Of a stretch of 64,000 nt of DNA, positions 27,034 through 36,381 are shown piece by piece. The notes under the pieces are model-generated. The model had not been told where the DNA came from and ran no database searches. It saw only the letters and a list, made by a program, of their open reading frames with translations. Each line of letters begins with the position of its first letter. Position 1 is the first letter of the stretch. The stretch is taken from assembly GCF_036030735.1 (NCBI RefSeq), contig NZ_CP107928.1:7378001-7442000 (forward strand), written 5' to 3'. The DNA is from Streptomyces sp. NBC_00425. Lineage in GTDB: Bacteria; Actinomycetota; Actinomycetes; Streptomycetales; Streptomycetaceae. The translations under genes and the position numbers were made by a program.

Positions 27034-27732
27034 ATGGCTGAGCATCGAGGCGAGCGACCGGACGTCCGGCGGCAGGGGCGGCGGGCGTCCCCCGAGGAGG
27101 CGCGGGCCTGGACGGAACTGGTGGCGGCCGCCCGCCGCACGGTCGCCGACGGGCTGGTCGTCGGCACCTCGGGCAACGTCTCGGTGCGTGTCGGCGACAC
27201 CGTGCTCGTGACGCCGTCCGGCGTGCCCTACGACCGGCTCGCCCCGGACGACGTCACCGGCGTCGACCTCACCGGCCGGCAGGTCCTCGGCGCCCTGGTC
27301 CCCACCAGCGAACTGCCCATGCATCTGGCCGTGTACCGGGCCACCGACGCCGGGGCGATCGTGCACACCCACGCCGTGCACGCCACGGCCGTCTCCACCC
27401 TCGTCGACGAGCTCCCCCTCGTCCACTACATGGCGAGCGCGCTCGGCGGACCCGTCCGCGTCGCGCCCTACGCCGCGTACGGCACCGAGGAGCTGGCCGC
27501 GCACACGCTCCGGGCCCTCGAGGGACGGTCCGGCTGCCTCCTGCGCAACCACGGCACCCTGACCCACGGCGCCGGCCTCGACCAGGCGTACGACCGCACG
27601 GCCCAACTGGAGTGGATGTGCCGCCTGTGGCTGACCGCCTCCTCGGTGCCCGGCCGCACGCCCGCACTCCTGACGGAGGAACAGGTCGCCCAGGTGGGGG
27701 AGCGTCTGCGGGGGTACGGGCAGCCCGGCTGA
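27034..27732 (+). CDS. Class II aldolase/adducin-family protein (fuculose-phosphate aldolase-like)
   Basis: A 232-residue zinc-dependent aldolase-fold protein. Catalytic Glu93 (PTSELPMHLAVY), the zinc His pair H111 and H113 (IVHTHAVHATA) and the third His H173 (LLRNHGTLTHG) are all present. The LVVGTSGNVSVR phosphate-binding loop is at 41-52. It cleaves or epimerises a sugar phosphate or related hydroxy acid. The substrate is not predictable without partners, and no sugar operon is nearby. The start ATG 27034 is the first in a short divergent gap to the PiT gene. Confidence 0.88.
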   Translation: MAEHRGERPDVRRQGRRASPEEARAWTELVAAARRTVADGLVVGTSGNVSVRVGDTVLVTPSGVPYDRLAPDDVTGVDLTGRQVLGALVPTSELPMHLAVYRATDAGAIVHTHAVHATAVSTLVDELPLVHYMASALGGPVRVAPYAAYGTEELAAHTLRALEGRSGCLLRNHGTLTHGAGLDQAYDRTAQLEWMCRLWLTASSVPGRTPALLTEEQVAQVGERLRGYGQPG

Positions 27733-27835
27733 CGGCCGGGGCCGACGGCCGGGCGGGCGGTCGGCTTTCCCGCGTGCGTCACCCCCGGCGGCCGCACCAC
27801 TGGCCGGTCTGCGCAATGGCCACGACACTGGGCTC

Positions 27836-28990
27836 GTGCGCACTGTCACAGCGACGGCCGCCGCCGTCACCGCAGCCCTGGCCGCCGGCGCCGCCGGTGT
27901 CGCCGTCGGGCGGTTCGCCAGCGACGCCGCGTTGAAGGCGCCGCCCGGCCGGCCCCTGCCCACCGAGCCCCGGCTCACCGTGCACGGCACGGCCGCCGGA
28001 CAGGTCACCCTCACGCGCGACCTCGCGGCCCTGCGCCCCGGCGCCTACGGCCTCTCCGGCAACGGCTCCCACGCCGTCGTCGGCCCGGTCCTGCCCGACG
28101 CCCCGCACTCCGCCGACACCGTCGTGCGCCGGCTGGAACGCGTCACCCACGGCTCCCTGGACGCCGGCGACGCGGTCTGGCTCACCCCGAACCTGTACGT
28201 CGGCGACCCCGGCAGCGCCCTCGGCCTCGACCACGCCGACGTCGACGTGCCCGGCGAACTGGGCAACCTGCCCGCCTGGTTCGTCCCCGGAGCCCGCCGC
28301 ACCTGGGTGATCGCCGTGCACGGTCTGGGGACCACCCGGGAGCACGCCCTCAACCTCATCGGCTTCCTGCACGGCGCCCGCTTCCCCGTGCTCGCCCTCG
28401 CCTACCGCGGCGACCTCGGCGCGCCCCGTCCCCCGGACGGCCTGAACCACCTCGGCGCGACCGAGTGGCGTGACCTGGACGCGGCGATGCGGTACGCCGC
28501 GCGCTACGGCGCCCGGCGGGTCGTCCTGCTCGGCTGGTCCACGGGCGCCGCCATGGCCCTGCGCGCCGCCGCCGACTCCGGCCTGCGCGACCTGGTCTCG
28601 GGACTCGTGCTGGACTCCCCGGTCCTCGACTGGCGGTCCACGGTGCGCGCCCTCGCCGCCGCCCGGCACACGCCCGCCGCCCTGCTGCCGCTCGCCGTCC
28701 GCGCCGCCGAGGGCCGCGCCGGCATGGCGGGCGGCTCCCCCGGCACCGGCGGCACGGGCGGTCCCGGCGGCGCGGACGGCAGCCCGGCGCGGCTGCGGGT
28801 CCCGACGCTGGTGTTCCACGGGCCCGACGACGCCGTCGCCCCCTGGGCCGACAGTCGCCGGCTCGCCGACCGCCGCCCCGACCTGGTAGCCCTCCACACC
28901 GTCCCGCACGCCCCGCACGGCGCCATGTGGAACCCCGACCCCCGCGCCTACGAGGAAACCCTCCGCCGCTTCCTGACCCCCCTGATGTGA
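27836..28990 (+). CDS. Alpha/beta hydrolase with N-terminal membrane anchor
   Basis: A 384-residue serine hydrolase. Residues 1-27 are hydrophobic (VTATAAAVTAALAAGAAGVAVG) and act as an uncleaved anchor or signal. The catalytic domain starts near residue 155 (WVIAVHGLGTTREH). The nucleophile is Ser235 in LLGWSTGAAMA, the acid is in VFHGPDDAVAPW and the His in HAPHGAMW near residue 365. About 130 residues between the anchor and the hydrolase core are unusual for the family and may form a lid or separate domain. The substrate is unknown. A Gly-rich insertion (GTGGTGGPGG) lies near residue 305. Confidence 0.85.
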   Translation: MRTVTATAAAVTAALAAGAAGVAVGRFASDAALKAPPGRPLPTEPRLTVHGTAAGQVTLTRDLAALRPGAYGLSGNGSHAVVGPVLPDAPHSADTVVRRLERVTHGSLDAGDAVWLTPNLYVGDPGSALGLDHADVDVPGELGNLPAWFVPGARRTWVIAVHGLGTTREHALNLIGFLHGARFPVLALAYRGDLGAPRPPDGLNHLGATEWRDLDAAMRYAARYGARRVVLLGWSTGAAMALRAAADSGLRDLVSGLVLDSPVLDWRSTVRALAAARHTPAALLPLAVRAAEGRAGMAGGSPGTGGTGGPGGADGSPARLRVPTLVFHGPDDAVAPWADSRRLADRRPDLVALHTVPHAPHGAMWNPDPRAYEETLRRFLTPLM

Positions 28991-29216
28991 CCCGCCCCCG
29001 GCCGCGTCCTTGCCCCGCGTCCCTGCCCGCGCCCCGGCCGGGACCGGCGTCTCGTCGTGGTCCGAGCGGAGCGGGACGGTTCGTTCCGTTTAACCCGGTA
29101 CCACTGGCTTGAAGACGTCTCCGCGGCCCTCACGGCACCCCGTGATCCGGGCGGTCCTGCGGCCCGCCGAGCCATTCCGTTTGGGTTTTCGGACCGTCAA
29201 CCGGAAGACTGCACCC

Positions 29217-30650
29217 GTGACGTCCCGTATCCCGCGCGACTCCAGGCTTCGACTCGTCCGCCCGCGACCCCTGGCCGCCGCCCCCTCAGCTGTGAACGAG
29301 CGGCGCCCGCGCCGCCCCGCCCCCCGCCCGCCGGAGGGCACTCCGGCGCCCGCGGAGCTGGCCAGAATGGCGCGCTCCGGACTGGCCGCCGCGGCCCGCG
29401 TCGCCCGCTGGGCGGACAACGCCCTCGGCCCCGGCCGTGACGCGGCGACGGCCGACGGCAAGGCCACCCTCTCGGAGACGACCGCCGAACGGGCGGCCTC
29501 CGATCTGGGTCTGACGACCGATCGGATCCGCGCAGACTGGGACACCGCCCGCCTCGCCGGACTGGTCGAGGTGCACGGGGACAGCGCCCGGCCCGGCTGG
29601 CGGCTGCGCGCCTGGGACCGTGACGACAGCGCCGTCCTGCGCGGCTGGGTCGCCCTGTTCGACGCCTGGTCGCTCGCCTCACCGGAACCCGAGGAGCAGG
29701 AGCCGGCCGCCGTCGCCGAGGTCGTCTCGGCCATGCCGCAGGTGCTCTCCTTCCTCCAGCTGTCCGCCGGGCCCGTCCCCGTGGAGCAGCTTCTGGACCT
29801 GCTGCGCCAGCGCGTCACCGAACTGCGCACCGAGCGCTGCGAGGTGCCCTACGGCGCAGGGTCCGAACCCGCGGCCCCGCTCGCCCCGGTCCCCGTCGAC
29901 GCCGACCCGGCGGAGCCCGCCCAGGACGCCGAGCTCGCTCCCCTCCTCGACTGGGCCCTGCACGCCCTCGCCTCGGTGGGAGCGCTCACCTGCGGCGGCG
30001 GGCAGGCCACCCTGACGCCGCTGGGCAGCTGGGCGGTCTGGGTCAAGCTGGAGCAGATCTGCGTCGCCGCGCAGAGCCCCGCCGGCAACATCGAGCAGTC
30101 GGCCGAGGGCATGCTCCGCGGCTGCGCCCAGCTCCGGCCGAACGCGGCCCGCGCCGAGTACCGCGCCTGGCTCGCCGCCCGGACCGTCGGCAGCGCCGTC
30201 AACGAACTGCTGCTCGCCGCCCGCGGCGACGACGCCCTGCTGCGCGGGCTCGCCTTCGAGGCGCTGCGCGTGGTCGGCGCCCCCGCCGAGCCGGACGTCC
30301 GTGCCGTCGTCGAGGAGCCCGCCCTGCGGCCGTACGCCCTGCTGTGGCTCGCCGAGCACGACGGCGTCGACCCGGAGGACGCCCACGAGGTGCTCACCCG
30401 GGAGGAGGCCACCTGGCTGTGGGTCGACACCGCCGCGGCCGTCGCCGACCACGGGGAGGCGCCCATGCTGGTCCGCCACCTGGAGTCCGCGCTGCAGCCG
30501 ACCGTGCCGGCCCTGCTGACCGAGGTGCGGGCCGTAGGGCATCCGCGCACCGTGCAGGTGCTGGTGGCGCTGGCCGCCGCGCATCCCGATCCGGCGCTGG
30601 CCAAGGCGGTCCGCCGGGCCGCCTTCCAGGTGCACACCGGCGGCAGCTGA
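29217..30650 (+). CDS. Hypothetical protein, large, helical, actinobacterial
   Basis: A 477-residue protein I cannot name. The first 60 residues are basic and Pro-rich. Residues about 70-150 resemble a winged-helix region (TLSETTAERAASDLGLTTDRIRADWDTARLAGLVEVHG). The rest is Ala/Leu-rich helices, with C-terminal repeats of paired helices ending in Pro/His-containing turns (VRAVGHPRTVQVLVALAAAHPDPALAKAVRRAA), suggesting a HEAT-like solenoid. GTG 29217 is chosen because GGAAGA lies 8 nt upstream. A frame opening at 29109 lacks this. No membrane segment. A scaffold or nucleic-acid-associated role is only a guess. Confidence 0.75.
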   Translation: MTSRIPRDSRLRLVRPRPLAAAPSAVNERRPRRPAPRPPEGTPAPAELARMARSGLAAAARVARWADNALGPGRDAATADGKATLSETTAERAASDLGLTTDRIRADWDTARLAGLVEVHGDSARPGWRLRAWDRDDSAVLRGWVALFDAWSLASPEPEEQEPAAVAEVVSAMPQVLSFLQLSAGPVPVEQLLDLLRQRVTELRTERCEVPYGAGSEPAAPLAPVPVDADPAEPAQDAELAPLLDWALHALASVGALTCGGGQATLTPLGSWAVWVKLEQICVAAQSPAGNIEQSAEGMLRGCAQLRPNAARAEYRAWLAARTVGSAVNELLLAARGDDALLRGLAFEALRVVGAPAEPDVRAVVEEPALRPYALLWLAEHDGVDPEDAHEVLTREEATWLWVDTAAAVADHGEAPMLVRHLESALQPTVPALLTEVRAVGHPRTVQVLVALAAAHPDPALAKAVRRAAFQVHTGGS

Positions 30651-30652
30651 CC

Positions 30653-30729
30653 CGCGGGGCGACCGAGCGCGGGGCGACCCGGCCGCGAGGCGGCCGACCG
30701 CGGGACGGCCCATGGCGGGACGGCCGACG
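30653..30729. repeat. Five degenerate 15-bp tandem repeats between convergent genes
   Basis: Units with consensus CGCGGGRCGRCC plus a 3-nt spacer begin at 30653, 30668, 30684, 30699 and about 30714. They fill the whole 84-bp gap between the stops of the large hypothetical gene and the glyoxalase gene. They can also pair with each other only weakly, so they are not an obvious terminator. Confidence 0.65.
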
Positions 30730-30734
30730 GGCGC

Positions 30735-31148
30735 TCAGCCCGAGGTCTCGGGCGCGTACGTGCCGAAGCTCCAGATGTTGCCCTCGAGGTCGCGGGCCAT
30801 GTAGTCGCGAGAGCCGTAGTCCTGGTCGGTCGGCGGCATCAGGATCTCCGCGCCGTGCTCCGCGGCCCGCCGGTGGTGTGCGTCCACGTCGTCCACCACG
30901 ACGTAGACGCCGGCCGGGCCCGCCTGCCTCATCGCCGTGTCGAAGACGCCGCCGCGGCCCTTCGAGCCGAGCATCACCGCGCCGTTGCCCTGCACCAGCT
31001 CGGCGTGCAGGACCTTGCCGTCCTCGCCCTCGTACACGGACAGTTCGGTGAAGCCCAGGGCCTCCGTGAGCTGCCGGATCGCGGCCTTCGCGTCGGCGTA
31101 CAACACCGTCGGGAAGACGCTCGGGCGCCCGCCGTTCGTGCCTGCCAT
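30735..31148 (-). CDS. Glyoxalase/bleomycin-resistance (VOC) family protein
   Basis: A 137-residue VOC-fold protein of the PhnB/YdfO-like single-domain group. Two beta-alpha-beta-beta-beta modules are visible: VFPTVLYADAKAAIRQLTEALGF with VLHAELVQGNGAVMLG, and AGVYVVVDDVDAHHRRAAEHG with DPxG-like DLEGNIWSFG. Likely metal ligands are His and Glu in these strands. The substrate is unknown. Resistance-protein relatives exist, but such genes are common housekeeping paralogues. ATG 31148 follows AAGGGAG. A frame extending upstream to 31304 is non-coding and would cover the ABC-F leader. Confidence 0.85.
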   Translation of the reverse strand: MAGTNGGRPSVFPTVLYADAKAAIRQLTEALGFTELSVYEGEDGKVLHAELVQGNGAVMLGSKGRGGVFDTAMRQAGPAGVYVVVDDVDAHHRRAAEHGAEILMPPTDQDYGSRDYMARDLEGNIWSFGTYAPETSG

Positions 31149-31296
31149 GCCGATCACTCCCTTGTGACCCGTGCCGGATTCGTGCCCGCCCAGTCTGGCA
31201 GCCACCACCGACAACGCCCCGCGACGACGCCTCCCGCGAAGATCGAACACCTGAACGCAGAAAAAGTGCTTGCACGGTCCCGTTAGACTGGCCCCC

Positions 31297-31320
31297 ATGG
31301 CCATTCTCCTCGCGCATTAG
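31297..31320 (+). CDS. Possible leader peptide MAILLAH upstream of the ABC-F gene
   Basis: An ATG-to-TAG reading frame of seven codons (MAILLAH) lies 58 nt upstream of the ABC-F start. A -10-like TAGACT (31284-31289) ends exactly 7 nt before the ATG, so transcription would begin at the A of the start codon and the peptide would be translated from a leaderless message. No matching -35 is seen at 17 bp. A 7-bp hairpin follows immediately. This layout recalls ribosome-mediated attenuators of antibiotic-responsive ABC-F genes. Translation is not proven. Confidence 0.45.
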   Translation: MAILLAH

Positions 31321-31322
31321 AC

Positions 31323-31353
31323 GGCGGGAACGTCCTCAGCCGCCCATCCCGCC
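31323..31353 (+). promoter_or_regulatory. Hairpin between leader peptide and ABC-F gene
   Basis: GGCGGGA (31323-31329) pairs perfectly with TCCCGCC (31347-31353) around a 17-nt loop. It starts 2 nt after the leader stop codon, so a ribosome paused on the last codons would cover the left arm. The ABC-F ribosome site GGAG is at 31368-31371. No T-run follows. It could act as an attenuator or a translation switch. Confidence 0.5.
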
Positions 31354-31378
31354 AACGACCTCGCACTGGAGTCTGTCC

Positions 31379-32977
<1,599 letters not shown>

Positions 32978-32997
32978 CCGGCGCCCGGCGACGGGAG

Positions 32998-33024
32998 CCG
33001 CCGGAGCCGCGCGGAGTCCGGCGG
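32998..33024 (+). terminator. Probable terminator of the ABC-F gene
   Basis: An 8-bp perfect inverted repeat (CCGCCGGA at 32998-33005, TCCGGCGG at 33017-33024) with an 11-nt loop lies 21 bp past the ABC-F stop. There is no T-tract. Confidence 0.45.
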
Positions 33025-33054
33025 TCCGCCGCGAGGAGACCCGGGCCGATGCCC

Positions 33055-33122
33055 GATCCCGCGTGGTGGATCATCCGTCTGGATCATTCGGCCTACCGGT
33101 GATCCATCATCTGTGTGAGATC
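33055..33122 (+). promoter_or_regulatory. Cluster of five GATC sites upstream of gbn
   Basis: GATC occurs at 33055, 33069, 33082, 33101 and 33119, with two more at 33162 and 33349. TGGATCA is present as a direct repeat (33067 and 33080) and inverted as TGATCCA (33100). In DNA this rich in G+C one GATC per about 400 bp is expected. Gbn is described as a GATC-binding protein, so autoregulation is likely. The cluster sits in the 414-bp gap 32978-33391, which has no other gene. Confidence 0.65.
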
Positions 33123-33252
33123 TCCTCGTATCGAGGTGTGTCCTACATCCATGTCACGGCCGATCCCTTTGTCGACAGGGGGTCGGCCGTCGCGCGTCTC
33201 TGACCTGCCCTTTCGCGGAGCAACCCGTTCGGTCGTACGAACGCCGTCGGCT

Positions 33253-33267
33253 GGAATCATGGATTCC
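33253..33267 (+). promoter_or_regulatory. Inverted repeat GGAATC-ATG-GATTCC upstream of gbn
   Basis: A perfect 6-bp inverted repeat with a 3-bp spacer, 125 bp before the gbn start. Smaller palindromes also crowd this gap: CCTCG-TAT-CGAGG (33124-33136) and GTTCG-N6-CGAAC (33227-33242). It looks like a dimeric regulator site. The regulator is unknown. Confidence 0.5.
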
Positions 33268-33391
33268 GTTTGTGGGCGCCCGCTCCCGTCGTCAAAACCC
33301 TGTCGCACGGACCTTGCCGAATGGGTGGCCATCGGGCCGCTGAGGGGTGATCATGAGGAGACCAGAGCGCACTTCCCATGAGGAGGCACGG

Positions 33392-33613
33392 GTGGCCGAG
33401 ACTCTGAAGAAGGGCAGCCGGGTGACCGGCGCCGCGCGCGACAAGCTCGCGGCAGACCTGAAGAAGAAGTACGACTCCGGTGCGAGCATCCGGGCGCTGG
33501 CCGAGGAGACCGGCCGCTCGTATGGCTTCGTGCACCGGATGCTCAGCGAGTCGGGCGTCACGCTCCGTGGGCGTGGCGGGGCGACTCGAGGCAAGAAGGC
33601 CGCCTCGTCCTGA
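33392..33613 (+). CDS. gbn: GATC-binding nucleoid-associated protein Gbn
   Basis: A 73-residue basic DNA-binding protein: MAETLKKGSRVTGAARDKL, then a helix-turn-helix IRALAEETGRSYGFVHRML (residues about 36-55) and a Gly/Arg/Lys tail ending KKAASS. Size, sequence and position between the ABC-F and enoyl-CoA hydratase genes agree with SCO1839 (Gbn) of S. coelicolor, a nucleoid protein that binds GATC-containing sites and affects development and antibiotic output. The GTG start at 33392 follows AGGAGG (33381-33386) at 5 nt. The upstream region is rich in GATC, which supports autoregulation. Confidence 0.85.
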   Translation: MAETLKKGSRVTGAARDKLAADLKKKYDSGASIRALAEETGRSYGFVHRMLSESGVTLRGRGGATRGKKAASS

Positions 33614-33764
33614 CCGGGGGCGGCCCATCGGCTTCGACGGTGGTCACTCGGCCGGCGTCCTTCCGGGTCCTGTGAGGGGCCCGGGAGAACCTGAGACCGG
33701 CCGGGTGGTTACTGTGCAGTCACTTAGCTGACCGCTAGCTGACCGCACCCACCGGAGGCGCCCC

Positions 33765-34568
33765 ATGGCCACGCCCGACCAGGAACTCGTTCCCCTGCTC
33801 GACAAGGACGGCGTACGGCTCACCGTCGACGACACGCTCGCCACGGTGACGCTGGCCAACCCGGCCAAGCGCAACGCGCAGAGCCCTGCCATGTGGCGGG
33901 CGCTCGCGGAGGCCGGGCGGCTGGTGCCGGGCTCCGTCCGCGTGGTCGTGCTGCGCGGCGAGGGCAAGTCCTTCTCCGCGGGGCTCGACCGGCAGATGTT
34001 CACGCCCGAGGGGATCGAGGGCGAACCGTCCTTCATCGATCTCGCACGCGGTGACGACGCCGAACTCGACGCCGCCATCGCCGGGTTCCAGGAGGGCTTC
34101 ACCTGGTGGCGGCGCAACGACGTCGTGTCCATCGCCGCCGTCCAGGGACACGCCATCGGAGCGGGCTTCCAGCTGGCCCTCGCCTGTGACCTGCGCGTCG
34201 TCGCGGACGACGTGCAGTTCGCCATGCGCGAGACCAGCCTCGGCCTCGTGCCGGACCTGACGGGCACCCACCCCCTCGTCTCCCTCGTCGGCTACGGCCG
34301 CGCGGTCGAGATCTGCCTGACCGGCCGCTTCGTGCACGCCGAGGAGGCGGTGAGCACCGGGCTCGCCAACATCGCCGTTCCCGTGCAGGACCTCGACGCC
34401 ACGGTCCGGGAACTGGCCACGGCGATCCTCGCCGCGCCCCGCGAGGCCGTCATCGAGACCAAGGCGCTGCTGCGCGGCGCGGGCGACCGCACCTACGACG
34501 CCCAGCGAGCCGCCGAACGCGCCGCCCAGGCCCGCCGTCTGCGCGACATGGCCGGTCTGGGGGAGTGA
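33765..34568 (+). CDS. Enoyl-CoA hydratase/isomerase family protein
   Basis: A 267-residue crotonase-fold protein. The oxyanion-hole segments are LRGEGKSFSAGLDRQMF (about 65-80) and AAVQGHAIGAGFQLALACDLRVV (about 125-147). The second catalytic-Glu region is MRETSLGLVPDLTGTHPL. An unusual stretch between the two oxyanion loops (EGIEGEPSFIDLARGDDAELDAAIAG) is typical of the actinobacterial paralogue at this locus. The CoA substrate is unknown. ATG 33765 follows GGAGG at good spacing. A strong hairpin follows the gene. Confidence 0.9.
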   Translation: MATPDQELVPLLDKDGVRLTVDDTLATVTLANPAKRNAQSPAMWRALAEAGRLVPGSVRVVVLRGEGKSFSAGLDRQMFTPEGIEGEPSFIDLARGDDAELDAAIAGFQEGFTWWRRNDVVSIAAVQGHAIGAGFQLALACDLRVVADDVQFAMRETSLGLVPDLTGTHPLVSLVGYGRAVEICLTGRFVHAEEAVSTGLANIAVPVQDLDATVRELATAILAAPREAVIETKALLRGAGDRTYDAQRAAERAAQARRLRDMAGLGE

Positions 34569-34655
34569 CCACCGGCTGAGGCCGCCGCCCGGCGTCCGTC
34601 GTGACCCGTGCCCCCTGTGCCCCCGGCGCCGCCTGGGCCACCTGTGAGCCCCGTC

Positions 34656-34690
34656 CGGCCGGCGCCGCGGAGGAGGGCGGGCGCCGGCCG
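34656..34690. terminator. Bidirectional terminator after enoyl-CoA hydratase gene
   Basis: An 11-bp perfect stem (CGGCCGGCGCC at 34656-34666 with 34680-34690) and a 13-nt loop, between the convergent stops at 34568 and 34711. Confidence 0.65.
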
Positions 34691-34710
34691 CCGCCCTCGG
34701 CCGCCCGCTC

Positions 34711-35568
34711 TCAGTCGACCGCCGTCACCAGCACGGCGACCGTCGGACGGTCCGGCAGGGCCGCCGACACGGCGGTGCGGACCGCGAGCGCCACGTCCAG
34801 CGTGCGAGGGGTCGCGGCCGCGGTGATCTCCAGCTGGACGTGGCGGCGAGGCAGAGCTGCCGTCGCGTCGTGACGCCCCTCGAGCCGGACCGCCCGCCCG
34901 AGGACGCCGCTCGTACCGGTCACCCCCGGCACGGCCAGGGCCGCCGCGGCGGCGAGAGCCTCGTCGCCCGCCAGGTCGGCACCGCCCGGCGCCGGGGCCG
35001 ACGCCGGTGTGACGCCCGGCCGGGGCTGCCGGCCGGGCCCCGGGCCCGGTGCCGCGCCCCTCTCCGGTCCCGACTCCGCGCCCGTCTCCGGTCCCGTCGC
35101 CATGTCCGGCCTCGCGCCCGCGCCCGCACCGGCGTCCGGTCTCACCCCGGTGTCCGCCTCACTCTCCGGCCCCCTGTCGAGCAGTTCCGTCACCCGCAGG
35201 TCGATCTCCGACACCACCAGTCCGAGCCGCAGCGTGGCGGTCGTCGCCAGCGCGCTGCGCAGCCGTTCCGTCGTCGTCGGCAGCGGCTCGTACGCCGCCG
35301 CCGCGCACTCCGCGGTCACCCGCAGGGGCCCCGGCGGCAGCGCACTCGGCGGAGCCGGCACGGCGGGCTCGAACGGCCCGTCCGGATCGGCGAGCTCCAG
35401 TCGCAGCACTCCCAGCCGTACACCTGCCACGTTGTGCGCCGCCCGGCGCAACACCGCCTCCGCCGCCGCCTCGGTGAGCCACGCGCCGTCCCGCGGCCCA
35501 CCGAGGGGAAGCAGTCTGCCGAGTCCCAGCCGGCGCCGCACCGCGCCCGTCCATCCGTCCGACGTCAT
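34711..35568 (-). CDS. Hypothetical protein next to the Asp23 operon
   Basis: A 285-residue soluble protein without a recognised catalytic motif. The N-terminal half (about 1-130) has three alpha/beta stretches ending LRLGLVVSEIDLRVTELLD. A Gly/Ala/Pro/Asp low-complexity linker follows (about 131-200), then a C-terminal unit (ALAAAAALAVPGVTGTSGVLGRAVRLEG ... HVQLEITAAATPRTLDVALAVRTAVSAAL). That unit resembles the Asp23/Gls24 beta-alpha-beta fold of its neighbours. It diverges from the Asp23 operon across 97 bp, so shared regulation is likely. Databases call similar proteins after baculovirus P10, which I consider uninformative. Confidence 0.7.
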   Translation of the reverse strand: MTSDGWTGAVRRRLGLGRLLPLGGPRDGAWLTEAAAEAVLRRAAHNVAGVRLGVLRLELADPDGPFEPAVPAPPSALPPGPLRVTAECAAAAYEPLPTTTERLRSALATTATLRLGLVVSEIDLRVTELLDRGPESEADTGVRPDAGAGAGARPDMATGPETGAESGPERGAAPGPGPGRQPRPGVTPASAPAPGGADLAGDEALAAAAALAVPGVTGTSGVLGRAVRLEGRHDATAALPRRHVQLEITAAATPRTLDVALAVRTAVSAALPDRPTVAVLVTAVD

Positions 35569-35665
35569 TGCTCAAGCCTGCCGCATCCCGTAAGCGAGGT
35601 CGGGCAACCGCGCTTACCGTGGTCGGAGGGATGACGAAACGAACCGGACGTAAGGACGTACGGCG

Positions 35666-36151
35666 ATGAGCGAGTCGATGGAGCAGCAGATCCGTACGCA
35701 GACCCCCGAGGGCGGGACCGAACCGCTGCAGACCCGCAAGGCGGCCCGGCGCGGCGGCGGGGCCCCGGCGACCCGCGGGCGGACCACCATCGCCGACGGT
35801 GTCGTGGAGAAGATCGCCGGCCTCGCGGCCCGCGACGTGCTCGGCGTCCACGCCATGGGCAGCGGCATCAGCCGTACCTTCGGCGCCGTGCGCGACCGGG
35901 TGCCCGGCGGCTCGAAGTCGGTCTCCCGTGGCGTCAAGGCCGAGGTCGGCGAAGTGCAGACGGCGCTCGACCTCGAGATCGTCGTCGACTACGGCGTGGC
36001 CATCGCCGACGTCGCCCAGGCCGTGCGGGAGAACGTGATCGCGGCGGTGGAGCGGATGACGGGCCTCGAGGTCGTCGAGGTCAACGTCGCGGTGAGCGAC
36101 GTCAAACTGCCCGACGAAGAGGACGAGGAGCCGGAGCCCCGGATCCAGTGA
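35666..36151 (+). CDS. Asp23/Gls24-family envelope stress protein
   Basis: A 161-residue Asp23 protein. After a Gln/Arg-rich start, the family core runs from TTIADGVVEKIAGLAARDVLGVHAMG (about 38-63) through ALDLEIVVDYGVAIADVAQAVRENVIAAVERMTGLEVVEVNVAVSDVKLPDE. Asp23 proteins attach to the membrane via AmaP and respond to cell-envelope stress in Gram-positive bacteria. AAGGA lies 9 nt before ATG 35666. First gene of a five-gene operon (35666-38022) with overlapping starts and stops. An acidic C-terminal tail ends the protein. Confidence 0.93.
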   Translation: MSESMEQQIRTQTPEGGTEPLQTRKAARRGGGAPATRGRTTIADGVVEKIAGLAARDVLGVHAMGSGISRTFGAVRDRVPGGSKSVSRGVKAEVGEVQTALDLEIVVDYGVAIADVAQAVRENVIAAVERMTGLEVVEVNVAVSDVKLPDEEDEEPEPRIQ

Positions 36152-36195
36152 GACGAGAGACGGCCGGGTGACCGGACCGCCGAGGGGAGAGCACC

Positions 36196-36381
36196 TTGAG
36201 CATGGCCGTGGTCGGCATGATCGCCGGCATGGCGCTGGGCTTCGCCGGGTACTTCGGCGGGTTCGGGGCCTTTCTGCTGGTGGCGGCGCTGGGCGTCGTC
36301 GGGTTCGTCGTCGGCAGGTTCCTGGAGGGGGACCTGGAGCTCGGCGACTTCTTCCGCACCCGCGACGACCGGCGCCGGTGA
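36196..36381 (+). CDS. Small membrane protein of the Asp23 operon (DUF2273-like)
   Basis: A 61-residue protein that is mostly one or two hydrophobic helices (VVGMIAGMALGFAGYFGGFGAFLLVAALGVVGFVVGRFLEG) plus a charged C-terminus (FFRTRDDRRR). Its size and place match the DUF2273 small protein of Asp23 clusters. It starts at TTG 36196 with GGGGAGAG upstream. The alternative ATG at 36202 is in frame. Its TGA overlaps the next start (GTGA). It probably helps anchor the Asp23 proteins, by analogy with other Gram-positive operons. Confidence 0.85.
   Translation: MSMAVVGMIAGMALGFAGYFGGFGAFLLVAALGVVGFVVGRFLEGDLELGDFFRTRDDRRR

Noticed and set aside
27741..27770. Weak hairpin followed by TTTCC after the class II aldolase gene
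   Set aside because: Only a 6-bp stem with a 13-nt loop. Too weak to list as a terminator.
31270..31289. TTGCAC and TAGACT as a -35/-10 pair before the ABC-F leader
   Set aside because: The spacer is only 8 bp, too short for a sigma-70-type promoter. Only the -10 is kept as plausible.
33227..33242. GTTCG-N6-CGAAC as a LexA box
   Set aside because: The half sites are in the wrong order for the actinobacterial GAAC-N4-GTTC consensus.
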